Shown here: positions 7,066-14,956 of the stretch, one piece after another | Layout: every line of letters begins with the position of its first letter | How positions within the stretch are numbered: the stretch's first letter is position 1 | Assembly (NCBI RefSeq): GCF_019249725.2 | Contig: NZ_CP137559.1 | Coordinates: forward strand, 663,501 to 727,500 | DNA from: Segatella hominis | Lineage (GTDB): Bacteria; Bacteroidota; Bacteroidia; Bacteroidales; Bacteroidaceae | Length of the DNA stretch: 64,000 bases | Direction: 5' to 3' | The notes under the pieces: generated by a model | The model's input: only the letters and a program-made list of their open reading frames with translations | The model's database searches: none | What the model was told of the DNA's origin: nothing | Program-made: the position numbers and the translations under genes

Positions 7066-7950
7066 TTAACAACAAAATTCCTTCGGTAATACAGGCATGG
7101 CTCCGTTCTGTGTGCAGACGTATGCCGAAACCTTTACTGCCAATTCATGTGCCTCTCTGACGCTCTTGCCCTTCAAGATGCTTGCCACGAATGCGCCTGT
7201 GAATGAATCACCGGCACCCACAGTATCAGCTACTTCCACTTTTGGAGTCTCGATAAACGAAACCTCACCAGGAGTGAATACATAGCTGCCGTTTACGCCA
7301 CAGGTAAGGATGAGCATCTTCAGATTGTACTTGCCCAAGAGGAGCCAGCATTTATTCTCCAAGTCGATGCCCGGATAGCCGAAGATGCGGCTTATGGTAA
7401 TCAGTTCCTCGTCGTTGATCTTGAGGATGTTGCATCGCTTGATGCTCTCGGTGATAATCTCCTTGGTATAGAATCCTTGACGGAGATTGATATCGAAGAT
7501 TTTGAGGATTCCTTCTTCCTTAGGCATGTGATCGAGGAAGCGATAGATGGTGTTGCGGGAAACCTCGTTGCGCTGAGCCAGCGAACCGAAGCAGGCTGCG
7601 GTGCAATTCTTTGCCAACTTCTCCAGGGCTGGGGTGTAAGGTATGTTGTCCCAAGCTGCTCCTTCCTTGATGTCGTAGCAAGGAATACCGTTGGCGTCGA
7701 GTGAAACCTGGACGGTGCCCGTAGGGTAGGCTACCTTGTCTATCTGATAGTTGAGATGGTGATCGTTGAGTTCCTTCTCCAGTTCCTTGCCCAGCTCATC
7801 ATCGCCCATTGCGCTGACTGCACAGCTATTGAGTCCGAACTGCGAAACGTGGTAAGCAAAGTTGGCAGGAGCACCACCGAGTTTTTTACCTTCAGGAAGC
7901 ACATCGAAGAGAGCTTCGCCGAGACCTATTACTGATTGTTTCTTTTCCAT
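7066..7950 (-). CDS. PfkB-family fructokinase
   Basis: A 294-residue ribokinase-fold sugar kinase. It shows GLGEALFDVLPEGKKLGGAPANFAYH (sugar binding) near the start and DTVGAGDSFTGAF with the catalytic Asp and anion hole near residue 245. Fructokinases of this type convert fructose to fructose 6-phosphate in the cytosol. A longer open frame to 8010 is excluded because the -7 box (7999-8006) lies inside it; ATG 7950 (MEKKQSV) is chosen, with ATG 7956 possible. It heads an operon with the porin gene. A triple operator array lies upstream, so it is co-controlled with the polyol dehydrogenases and would phosphorylate the fructose they make. Confidence 0.88.
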   Translation of the reverse strand: MEKKQSVIGLGEALFDVLPEGKKLGGAPANFAYHVSQFGLNSCAVSAMGDDELGKELEKELNDHHLNYQIDKVAYPTGTVQVSLDANGIPCYDIKEGAAWDNIPYTPALEKLAKNCTAACFGSLAQRNEVSRNTIYRFLDHMPKEEGILKIFDINLRQGFYTKEIITESIKRCNILKINDEELITISRIFGYPGIDLENKCWLLLGKYNLKMLILTCGVNGSYVFTPGEVSFIETPKVEVADTVGAGDSFTGAFVASILKGKSVREAHELAVKVSAYVCTQNGAMPVLPKEFCC

Positions 7951-7998
7951 TGTCATTTTTACTTTAAGAATGTTAGAGATGTTACTTGGTTTCTGTTG

Positions 7999-8006
7999 CA
8001 AAGGTA
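7999..8006 (-). promoter_or_regulatory. -7 promoter box of the fructokinase operon
   Basis: TACCTTTG on the minus strand. The near edge of the operator array is at 8053, 47 bp upstream. Confidence 0.75.
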
Positions 8007-8052
8007 GCATTTTTCAGCTACCTTCGCAAAGAAAAAATCATCTAAACTTTCT

Positions 8053-8095
8053 GCAAACGTTCCCGCAATCGTTTCCATTTTCTGCAATCGTTTGC
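8053..8095 (-). promoter_or_regulatory. triple LacI-type operator array, fructokinase promoter
   Basis: Three 12-bp pseudo-palindromes: GCAAACGTTCCC (8053-8064), GCAATCGTTTCC (8065-8076) and GCAATCGTTTGC (8084-8095). Start-to-start spacing is 12 and 19 bp, the same as at 10778-10820 and 14766-14808. The central CG and overall form are typical of LacI-family sites. Confidence 0.8.
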
Positions 8096-8119
8096 AGTAT
8101 GTTTCTTCTCTTCTATCCT

Positions 8120-9169
8120 TTACTTCTTCTCTCCTGGTTTCTGTTCGAAATCGATGAGAACCTTCATGCTGGTTTCGCGATGAGCGTCGATAAACTTGTA
8201 GGCGTCATCGTATTCTTCGAAGGCGAAGCGATTGCTTACAAGTGGCTTGAGGTTGACGATGCCCTTGCTTACGTAATCGATGGCTGTGAGATAATCTTCG
8301 TGGCGATACATCATCGAACCGATGAGTCTCAACTCGTGCTCGCCGAGATAGAACATGCTGAGGGCTGGGTCCTTGGCAAAGACTGCCACAACCACGATGT
8401 CGCTACCTTTCTCGATGGTCTCCATCAGTGAACGGATGGAAACTTCTACACCTGCTACCTCGAAACCTACCTGATAGCCTTCCTCACCGAAAAGTTCCTG
8501 AGCAGCTTCCTTCAAGGTCTTCTTGGTGATGTTGAGGGTATGCTTGATGCCGCACTCACGAGCCTTGGCCAGGCGAAGGTCGCTTACATCGGTAATGAGT
8601 ACATTCTTGGCACCACGTGCAATGCAGAACTGGGCAATGAGGTTGCCGATGGTTCCTGCGCCGCTTACTACTACATTCTTGCCCTTTACATCGGTGCGGT
8701 TGCTGGCATGGGCACCAACGGCTGAAGGCTCAATCATGGCACCATAGTCGAGGCTCATGCCTTCCGGCAACTTAGCCACGCGGTCGTCATCAACTACAAA
8801 GAAATCCTGTGCTGCACCATCTGCCTGGAAAGCCTGAACACGCAGGTGCTCACAAACATTATACTGTCCGCGCTTGCAAGGGTTGCACTTGCCGCAAACC
8901 AACTGTGGGCGAGCGGTGATGTGGTCGCCAGGCTTGCAGACGGTAACTTCGCTGCCTACAGCCATAACCACTCCTGAGTACTCATGTCCCTGAACCACTG
9001 GATAGAAGGTGGCTGGGTGAAGACCGTGGTAAGAGTGAATCTCGCTACCGCAGATGCCGATGCGCTTGATGTTGACGAGAACCTGATGAGCAGTTAAGTC
9101 TGCTGCCTTTGGTTCTGCTACTTCCTTGAACTCGATATGCTTTGGTTCTACCAATATTGCCTGTCTCAT
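8120..9169 (-). CDS. zinc-dependent polyol (sorbitol-type) dehydrogenase, MDR family
   Basis: A 349-residue medium-chain dehydrogenase. GICGSEIHSYHG carries the catalytic-zinc Cys and VQGHEYSGVV the His-Glu pair; a structural-zinc cluster CGKCNPCKRGQYNVC follows (about residues 92-106); the NAD-binding turn is VVSGAGTIGN (about 167). The arrangement is that of sorbitol, L-iditol and threonine dehydrogenases, which oxidise a secondary alcohol with NAD. Given the fructokinase downstream and the transporter upstream, oxidation of sorbitol or a related polyol to fructose is the likely role. It starts 61 bp after the transporter stop and shares its promoter. Confidence 0.82.
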   Translation of the reverse strand: MRQAILVEPKHIEFKEVAEPKAADLTAHQVLVNIKRIGICGSEIHSYHGLHPATFYPVVQGHEYSGVVMAVGSEVTVCKPGDHITARPQLVCGKCNPCKRGQYNVCEHLRVQAFQADGAAQDFFVVDDDRVAKLPEGMSLDYGAMIEPSAVGAHASNRTDVKGKNVVVSGAGTIGNLIAQFCIARGAKNVLITDVSDLRLAKARECGIKHTLNITKKTLKEAAQELFGEEGYQVGFEVAGVEVSIRSLMETIEKGSDIVVVAVFAKDPALSMFYLGEHELRLIGSMMYRHEDYLTAIDYVSKGIVNLKPLVSNRFAFEEYDDAYKFIDAHRETSMKVLIDFEQKPGEKK

Positions 9170-9230
9170 AATTATAATGTTTTAAAAATGTTATTGTTAT
9201 GTTGGTGGGATAAAAGATCCCGGTTTATCT

Positions 9231-10625
9231 TTATTTCTTTTTATTTTCCAAATCAGCCATAATCTGCTTGTATTGCTTCTTGTTGAGCTTGTAGAAGCAG
9301 AGGCATCCTGCGGTGATAATCCACAAGACTCCCGGAATGGTGCTGAAGGCGTGGTGCATAATGCTCAATACTTCCGGATTCTGCATGGCATTGCTTACGT
9401 ATCCTGCGCTGCCCAGAGCAATGGCGAGGAGCGATGTGCCGAGTGCCATTCCTATCTTGTTGCCCAGCGAGATGAAGGCGTACTGGAATCCGTCGTTTCT
9501 GATGCCCGTCTTCCACTCGCCATACTCCACACAGTCGGGGATGATGGCATAGATGGCTGTATTGAAGCCTGAGAAGAAGAACCACGACAATGCCGAGAAC
9601 AGATAGAACATGATGGCGCTGCCGTTAGGGCTGAAGAAGTACAGACCTATCATCGTAATACCAGTGAGGAAAGCGAAGATGGCTGCTGTGAAACCCTTGT
9701 TGCCCGTTTTTCTGAATACCAGAGGGAAGCAGGCTGCACCTATGATGCTTGGCACGATGATAGCCATGGAATAGTAGGAGAAGAGTGTTGCTGAACCTTC
9801 CACATAAGTGAAATAGTAGAGCATGTCGGCGTTGCGTCCGTAGTGAATGAAACCGAAGAGCAACTGTCCTAATAGGGCAAGCAGATAGGGCTTGTTCTTC
9901 ATCACGGAACGAAGCTGCACCTTTAGAGGGAGCTTCTGTCCTACAGGAACTTCTACCACTTCCTTGGTCTTGTGGAAGCAGAACAGATGGCAGGCGGCGA
10001 AGATGATGCCGTAGAGTACAGCCACAGCCAGATAACCATATTTGGTATCGCCTGCGCCAAACCAGCTGATGAGCGGAACGGTTACGATGTTGATTACTCC
10101 GATGGCCATCATGGCGCTCACCGAACGGCTGGTATTGAGCTTGGCTCTCTCATCGATGTCTTGTGTCATGGCTCCGCAGAGTGTGCCGTAAGGCAGGTTC
10201 ACGCAGGTATATCCCAGCACCAGGATGCAGTAGGTTACTGCCATATAGATAATCTTGGCGGTCTGGCTCCATTCTGGATGTGCCCAGAAGGTGAGTATCA
10301 GTACCAGTGCCGTGATAGGAGCTCCGAAGAGCAGCCATGGGCGGAATCGTCCCCATCGGGTGTGGGTTTTATCGGTAAGTGTGCCGATGATGGGGTCGTT
10401 GATGGCGTCCCAGAATCGGGACACAAGCATCAGGGTTGCTACGGCACTCATGCTGATTCCGAATACATCGGTGTAGAAAATCATGAGGAAGTTGCCCACG
10501 AACATCCAACTGAAGTTGCAGCCTACATCGCCCATTCCATAGGCGAGCTTGCTGATGAAGGGAACCTTTCCCTGTGAATGGTTCTCCTGCGAGTTGGTCG
10601 CTTGAGATTTTGAATCCTGTTCCAT
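9231..10625 (-). CDS. GPH-family (MelB-like) sugar or polyol:cation symporter
   Basis: A 464-residue inner-membrane protein with 12 predicted helices. LAYGMGDVGCNFSWMFVGNFLMIFYTDVFG and WDAINDPIIGTLTDKTHTRWGRFRPWLLFGA are hallmark segments of the glycoside-pentoside-hexuronide symporters (helix 1 and the loop after helix 2, with the cation-binding Asp). The end is a lysine-rich cytosolic tail. It is the first gene of the leftward operon with the zinc polyol dehydrogenase and is divergent from a LacI-family regulator. It probably imports the polyol oxidised by that enzyme. Confidence 0.85.
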   Translation of the reverse strand: MEQDSKSQATNSQENHSQGKVPFISKLAYGMGDVGCNFSWMFVGNFLMIFYTDVFGISMSAVATLMLVSRFWDAINDPIIGTLTDKTHTRWGRFRPWLLFGAPITALVLILTFWAHPEWSQTAKIIYMAVTYCILVLGYTCVNLPYGTLCGAMTQDIDERAKLNTSRSVSAMMAIGVINIVTVPLISWFGAGDTKYGYLAVAVLYGIIFAACHLFCFHKTKEVVEVPVGQKLPLKVQLRSVMKNKPYLLALLGQLLFGFIHYGRNADMLYYFTYVEGSATLFSYYSMAIIVPSIIGAACFPLVFRKTGNKGFTAAIFAFLTGITMIGLYFFSPNGSAIMFYLFSALSWFFFSGFNTAIYAIIPDCVEYGEWKTGIRNDGFQYAFISLGNKIGMALGTSLLAIALGSAGYVSNAMQNPEVLSIMHHAFSTIPGVLWIITAGCLCFYKLNKKQYKQIMADLENKKK

Positions 10626-10724
10626 TTTTTTTAGGTTTGATTGTTATGTTTGTTATTATTTATTTATATTTCTTATGAAGATAAAAAGCGATTTGAGAAT
10701 TCGTTTTTTTTCTTGTTTCCATTG

Positions 10725-10732
10725 CAAAGATA
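10725..10732 (-). promoter_or_regulatory. -7 promoter box of the transporter-dehydrogenase operon
   Basis: TATCTTTG on the minus strand. The operator array begins at 10778, 46 bp upstream. Confidence 0.75.
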
Positions 10733-10777
10733 GAGCTATTTTGCTGGAAAAACAAGAAAAAAAACGATTGTTTTTTC

Positions 10778-10820
10778 GCAACCGTTCCCGCAACCGTTCC
10801 CATTTTTCGCAACCGTTCCC
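10778..10820. promoter_or_regulatory. triple LacI-type operator array in a divergent promoter region
   Basis: Three identical 12-mers GCAACCGTTCCC at 10778-10789, 10790-10801 and 10809-10820, spaced 12 and 19 bp. The array edges lie 46 bp from the -7 box on each side (10732 to the left, 10866 to the right), so it is placed symmetrically between the transporter promoter and the regulator promoter. Confidence 0.85.
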
Positions 10821-10865
10821 AAAAAGATTTCTTAGTTTTTTGTTGTACCTTTCTTAGAAAATAAT

Positions 10866-10873
10866 TATCTTTG
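10866..10873 (+). promoter_or_regulatory. -7 promoter box of the first LacI-family regulator
   Basis: TATCTTTG, 33 bp before the start codon and 46 bp from the operator array edge. Confidence 0.75.
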
Positions 10874-10905
10874 CAATCATATTCAACAAAAAAATAAAAA
10901 GAGAT

Positions 10906-11913
10906 ATGGCAAAGTATGTAACGATCATAGATATAGCAAGGGAGTTGGGTATTTCTAAGTCCACTGTTTCGCGTGCTCTTTCGGGAGATACAGGTAATGT
11001 GAAGGCAGAAACCTTGCAGAGGATATTGGAAACAGCCGAGAGGATGGGGTATCATCGCAATGAACTGGCAGTGAACTTTCGTCAGCAGAGTACTCATAAT
11101 ATCGGTATTATCATTCCTGAAATCGTTACTACATTCTATATGACCTTCATCAATGATGCTCAAGCTATCCTGCGTAAGCAGGGATATAAGGTGATGATTG
11201 CCATTTCTAACGAGAATCCAGAACAGGAACGGGAGAACATCATGATGATGGAGCAGCTGCGTGTGGATGGTATTCTGATGAGTGCCTGCGATAAGGAGCA
11301 TAATGTGAATTTATATAATAAGGTGATAGAAAGAGGCATTCCCATCGTGTTTTTCGATAGAACCGTGGAGGGGGGAAAGGCTTCTCTTGTGCATATGGAT
11401 GATTATATCATGTCGTTTTTCATGGTGGAGGCTTTGTTGCGCAAGGGATATAAACATATTATTCATATTCCAGGACCTGCCTATATCCGAAATAGTTATG
11501 AGCGGTTGAGGGGCTATCGGGATGCGCTGGAGAAGTTTCATATAGAGTTTCAGTCGCAAGATGTGTTGTCGCCAGCTTTATCTGCGGAGGAAGGTAGTTG
11601 GGTGATGGAGCAGTTCTTGAATAAGAATGTGCCCTTTGATGCAGTTTTTGGTTTTACCGAGACTGCCGTGTTGGGAGCTAAGAGTGCCATCCAGAAGCAT
11701 GGCTTGCGTATTCCGGAGGATGTGGCACTATGCTGCATGTCGGGCACAGCCCTGTCCACCTTGGTTCATCCCCAGCTGACGGCTGTGGAGCAACCTGTAG
11801 AGAAAATGGCGCAGGAATGTTGCCGACTGCTATTGGAACATCTTGCCGATGCTGATAAGAAGGTTGAGGAAATCGCATTGAGAGGTGAAGCCATAATAAG
11901 AGAATCTACATAA
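10906..11913 (+). CDS. LacI-family transcriptional regulator (hexitol locus, copy 1)
   Basis: A 335-residue regulator. The N-terminal helix-turn-helix is VTIIDIARELGISKSTVSRALS with the hinge helix pattern AERMGYHRNELAVNFRQ. The rest is a periplasmic-binding-protein-like sensor domain (NIGIIIPEIVTTFY, GILMSAC, IPIVFFDR, DAVFGFTETAVLGA). Such proteins bind palindromes with a central CG as dimers and respond to a sugar. It is divergent from the transporter operon with a triple operator between, so it likely controls itself and that operon. It shares much sequence with the regulator at 13725 (both have REL/ARS, RENIMMMEQ/LENLKMMEQ). Confidence 0.9.
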   Translation: MAKYVTIIDIARELGISKSTVSRALSGDTGNVKAETLQRILETAERMGYHRNELAVNFRQQSTHNIGIIIPEIVTTFYMTFINDAQAILRKQGYKVMIAISNENPEQERENIMMMEQLRVDGILMSACDKEHNVNLYNKVIERGIPIVFFDRTVEGGKASLVHMDDYIMSFFMVEALLRKGYKHIIHIPGPAYIRNSYERLRGYRDALEKFHIEFQSQDVLSPALSAEEGSWVMEQFLNKNVPFDAVFGFTETAVLGAKSAIQKHGLRIPEDVALCCMSGTALSTLVHPQLTAVEQPVEKMAQECCRLLLEHLADADKKVEEIALRGEAIIREST

Positions 11914-11969
11914 AGAAATCGGTTCCCAAGAACTGCATAAAAAGATAAACGACATTGAAGAATCTACAT

Positions 11970-12016
11970 AAAAAGCGGGTATGTCATTGTATTTGAATGA
12001 CACACCCGCTTTTTTA
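11970..12016. terminator. bidirectional terminator between regulator and NDH-2
   Basis: AGCGGGT A TGTCATT (11974-11988) pairs with AATGACA C ACCCGCT (11996-12010), flanked by an A run on the left and a T run on the right, so it can end both convergent transcripts. Confidence 0.9.
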
Positions 12017-12037
12017 TATTATATCTCTAAGTATTAT

Positions 12038-13399
12038 TTAATCTTCTTCATTCTCCAGCAAGTCGGTGCCGAGGTGAGTGGTCTGTTCACGCTTCAAACG
12101 GTCGCGCACCTCTTTAGGCTTGGTGGCGTAGGTAATCATTCGGATAGAATCGTTATAGCTTACGTACTTCCAGAGCCAGTTGAGCATTACCATTACCTTG
12201 TTCTTTACGCCAAGGATAGAGCGGAGGTGAACTACCAGCCACAATACCCAGGCAAAGAAGCCCTGGCTGTGGAACTTGCCAAGCTCTACCACAGCCTTGT
12301 GTCTTCCGATGGTTGCCATAGAACCCAGGTTCTTGTAGCGGAAAGGCTTGAGTTGGGTATCGTCTGCTCCCTCTGCTATCTTCTGGATATTCTTGGCCAG
12401 AAGCGCAGCCTGCTGAATGGCTACTTGAGCCAACTGTGGATGACCGCCAGGATAAGCTGGGTCTGTGGTCTGAATACACTGGTCACCGATGGCGAAGAGA
12501 CCGTCCATGCCAGGGATGCGGTTGAACTCATCTACTACGATTCGGAAACCACGGCCCAGATGGTCGCCATCAATACCCGTGATAGGCTGTGCCTTTACAC
12601 CGGAAACCCAGAGGAAGGTACGGGTAGGAATCTCCTGACCGTCCTTCATCAGAACCTTGTGATCCTTGTAGTCGGTTACCATCTTACCGAATTGTACATC
12701 TACACCCATGCTGGTGAGAAATTCGTATGCTTTCTTAGAAGAGTCCTGCGACATTCCTGCGAGCAGTCTGTCGCCGGCTTCCAGAAGATAGATATGCATC
12801 AGAGATGAGTCCATATCAGGATAATCGTAAGGAATCACGTAGCGCTTCATCTCCGAGAGAGCTCCGGCAATTTCCACACCAGTGGCACCACCGCCCACAA
12901 TCACTACGTTCAGAAGTTCCTGTCGTTCCTCTTCTGTAGCACAGGTCAAGGCACGTTCCAGATTACTCAGCACGGCGTTGCGTAATCCCATTGCCTCTGA
13001 AACGGTCTTCATTGGAATCGCCCATTTCTCGATATTGGCATTACCATAGAAATTGGTAGTGGTACCGGCTGCGAACACCAGATAATCGTACTCGATTTTA
13101 CCGATAGATGTCTGCAGAATCTTCTTGTCTGGGAACACGGCTCTCGCTTCTGCCATGCGGAAGTAGAAGTTCTTGCGCTTGCGGAAAATCTGTCGGAAAG
13201 GGAAGGAGATGGAACTTGGGTCGATACCTGCTGAGGCAATCTGATAGATAAGCGGAGGGAACTGATGGAAGTTATTCTTATCAATCAACACTACCTGAAG
13301 GTTTGCCTTGCTGAGGTCTTCTGCCAAGCGAAGACCACCGAGTCCGCCACCTACAATCACAACTCTCTTCAACTGATTTCTCTTGATATTAATACTCAT
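12038..13399 (-). CDS. ndh: type II NADH:quinone oxidoreductase (NDH-2)
   Basis: A 453-residue two-dinucleotide-binding flavoprotein. The FAD Rossmann motif VVIVGGGLGGLRLAEDL is near residue 13 and the NADH motif NVVIVGGGATGVEIAGAL near 165; FAIGDQC and LAQVAIQQAALLAKNI are the quinone/FAD-side motifs. The C-terminal region (FFAWVLWLVVHLRSILG) is a membrane-anchoring amphipathic segment. NDH-2 oxidises NADH and reduces menaquinone without pumping ions. It lies between the two LacI-type regulators of the hexitol island, and a single operator copy lies upstream of its promoter, suggesting it reoxidises NADH made by the polyol dehydrogenases. Complex I in the same window has no NADH-binding module. 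Confidence 0.9.
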   Translation of the reverse strand: MSINIKRNQLKRVVIVGGGLGGLRLAEDLSKANLQVVLIDKNNFHQFPPLIYQIASAGIDPSSISFPFRQIFRKRKNFYFRMAEARAVFPDKKILQTSIGKIEYDYLVFAAGTTTNFYGNANIEKWAIPMKTVSEAMGLRNAVLSNLERALTCATEEERQELLNVVIVGGGATGVEIAGALSEMKRYVIPYDYPDMDSSLMHIYLLEAGDRLLAGMSQDSSKKAYEFLTSMGVDVQFGKMVTDYKDHKVLMKDGQEIPTRTFLWVSGVKAQPITGIDGDHLGRGFRIVVDEFNRIPGMDGLFAIGDQCIQTTDPAYPGGHPQLAQVAIQQAALLAKNIQKIAEGADDTQLKPFRYKNLGSMATIGRHKAVVELGKFHSQGFFAWVLWLVVHLRSILGVKNKVMVMLNWLWKYVSYNDSIRMITYATKPKEVRDRLKREQTTHLGTDLLENEED

Positions 13400-13486
13400 A
13401 ACTGCTGCTGTTTTTTATAATTACTAATATTTGCTGATTTTTTCTCAATGGACATATAGCCAAGGTTATAGCTGTAAAATCATCTG

Positions 13487-13494
13487 CAAAGGTA
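13487..13494 (-). promoter_or_regulatory. -7 promoter box of NDH-2
   Basis: TACCTTTG on the minus strand, 88 bp before the start codon. Confidence 0.7.
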
Positions 13495-13551
13495 TAAATT
13501 TTTGATAAGAATGAAAAATAAATGTGTAGAAAAATACTATTTAAATCTGTT

Positions 13552-13563
13552 GCAATCGTTCCC
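13552..13563 (-). promoter_or_regulatory. single LacI-type operator upstream of NDH-2
   Basis: GCAATCGTTCCC matches the hexitol-island operator, followed by ATTTTTT like the spacer after the middle site of the triple arrays. Its edge is 58 bp from the NDH-2 -7 box, which is the offset of the middle operator (58-59 bp) in the arrays. The neighbouring site positions are not conserved. Confidence 0.65.
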
Positions 13564-13630
13564 ATTTTTTAAAGTTAGAAATCAATGCTATAAATTGTAA
13601 TATTCAGATAGCATTTTGAGGAGTCTTTTC

Positions 13631-13670
13631 TTCTTTTTTCGAGAATTGTTTTCTTTTTTCAAGAATTTGT
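13631..13670 (+). repeat. 20-bp direct repeat before the second LacI regulator
   Basis: TTCTTTTTTCGAGAATTGTT (13631-13650) is repeated with three changes at 13651-13670, directly before the -7 box at 13673. It could be a regulator site or a slippage product. Confidence 0.6.
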
Positions 13671-13672
13671 TG

Positions 13673-13680
13673 TATTTTTG
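13673..13680 (+). promoter_or_regulatory. -7 promoter box of the second LacI-family regulator
   Basis: TATTTTTG, fitting TAnnTTTG, about 45 bp before the start codon. Confidence 0.7.
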
Positions 13681-13724
13681 CATCATAATCATCAAAATCT
13701 TAACCATTATAATGTAGCATCATT

Positions 13725-14729
13725 ATGAAACATGTAACTATTAAAGACATTGCCCGTTCGCTCTGTATTTCGGTATCTACAGTTTCCAGAGCCTTGGCTG
13801 ATGATAAGAATATTCGAAAGGAAACACGTGATATGGTTGTAGAGGAAGCAAAGCGCCTCGGCTACAAACGCAACCCAGTGGCGATGAACCTGAAGATGGG
13901 ACGTACGAATACGATTGGTGTCATAGTACCAGAGATGCATACTCCTTATGCTTCTCTGGTGATTAATGGAATACAAGAGGTACTCTATAAGCGCAATCAA
14001 AAGGTGATGATAGCTGAGAGCGACGAGAAGCCGGAGCGGGAATTGGAAAACTTGAAGATGATGGAGCAGTTTATGGTGGATGGATTAATTGTAAGCCTCT
14101 GCAGTTATCGCAAGAATATTGAAATGTATCAGCAGTTGGCAGCAGAAGGTATGGCTATTGTCTTCTATGATCGTATTCCATACAGTTTGCAGATGCCACA
14201 GGTGCTCGTGGATGATAACATTGATTCTTATTTCATGGTGGAGCATCTTATCCGTTTAGGTAAGAAGCGCATCGCCCACATTCAAGGTCCTGATGATATC
14301 TATAATGCTTATCAGAGAGGTTTAGGATATCGTGAGGCGATGGAGAAATTCCATCTTTTTGATCCTTCGTTGATAGTAAAAACGGGTATGACCTTCAAGG
14401 ATGGTGCCGACGCCATCGACCGCCTTATATTTAATAAGGTGGAATTTGATGCAGTATTCGCCTTCACCGATACTTTGGCGATAGGTGCGCAGAATCGACT
14501 CCGTGCCTTAGGCAGACGGGTGCCAGAAGATATATTTGTGGCAGGATTCTCGGGTACGGAACTATCTACTATCGTTTCTCCGCAGATTACTACCATGGAG
14601 CCGCCTCTGGAGGAAATGGGAAGAAAAGCTGCAGAATTGGTAATGGAGAAGATTAGTAATCCTGAGATGGAAAACCAAATAGTGGTACTGAAAACCACAA
14701 TGCGATGCCGAGAATCGACAGGAGAATAG
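13725..14729 (+). CDS. LacI-family transcriptional regulator (hexitol locus, copy 2)
   Basis: A 334-residue regulator with helix-turn-helix VTIKDIARSLCISVSTVSRALA, hinge region AKRLGYKRNPVAMNLKMG and a sugar-sensing domain (TIGVIVPEMHTPYA, GLIVSLC, AIVFYDRIPYS, DAVFAFTDTLAIGA). It is a paralogue of the regulator at 10906 with the same length and conserved segments along the whole chain. It lies directly upstream of the mannitol dehydrogenase gene, whose promoter carries a triple operator array, and is the most likely controller of that gene. Which of the two proteins binds the shared operator cannot be told from sequence. Confidence 0.9.
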   Translation: MKHVTIKDIARSLCISVSTVSRALADDKNIRKETRDMVVEEAKRLGYKRNPVAMNLKMGRTNTIGVIVPEMHTPYASLVINGIQEVLYKRNQKVMIAESDEKPERELENLKMMEQFMVDGLIVSLCSYRKNIEMYQQLAAEGMAIVFYDRIPYSLQMPQVLVDDNIDSYFMVEHLIRLGKKRIAHIQGPDDIYNAYQRGLGYREAMEKFHLFDPSLIVKTGMTFKDGADAIDRLIFNKVEFDAVFAFTDTLAIGAQNRLRALGRRVPEDIFVAGFSGTELSTIVSPQITTMEPPLEEMGRKAAELVMEKISNPEMENQIVVLKTTMRCRESTGE

Positions 14730-14765
14730 TTGAATAGTATGTATTCATGCGCTTCTTTTGGCTTT

Positions 14766-14808
14766 TAAAACGTTTGCAGAAATTGGAAACGTTTGCGGGA
14801 ACGTTTGC
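14766..14808 (+). promoter_or_regulatory. triple LacI-type operator array, mannitol dehydrogenase promoter
   Basis: TAAAACGTTTGC (14766-14777), GGAAACGTTTGC (14785-14796) and GGGAACGTTTGC (14797-14808), spaced 19 and 12 bp. In the direction of transcription the order and spacing equal those at the fructokinase and transporter promoters. The proximal edge is 46 bp from the -7 box. Confidence 0.85.
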
Positions 14809-14853
14809 AGAAATATATCAGAAAAAAATAATTGTTATGTTGTAAATTTCATC

Positions 14854-14861
14854 TATCTTTG
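14854..14861 (+). promoter_or_regulatory. -7 promoter box of the mannitol dehydrogenase operon
   Basis: TATCTTTG, about 96 bp before the start codon, giving a fairly long leader. Confidence 0.7.
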
Positions 14862-14956
14862 CCATTGAAAACGAGACGGACTACATAGAAAACCTAAATG
14901 GTCTGTTCTTGTAGAATGACAATAATTTATTTATAGAACTAACAATCAATACAATT

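Larger units (their letters stand above)
13400..13724. other. divergent promoter region between NDH-2 and the second LacI regulator
   Basis: No gene. It holds the NDH-2 -7 box (13487-13494), a single operator (13552-13563), a 20-bp direct repeat (13631-13670) and the regulator -7 box (13673-13680). Confidence 0.7.

Noticed and set aside
7951..8010. Longer N-terminus of the fructokinase
   Set aside because: The extra 20 codons overlap the -7 promoter box and do not resemble the PfkB start.
8041..8100. Operators of the fructokinase region as control of the upstream zinc dehydrogenase
   Set aside because: That gene is transcribed toward the array and ends before it; the sites lie downstream of it, so they fit only the fructokinase promoter.
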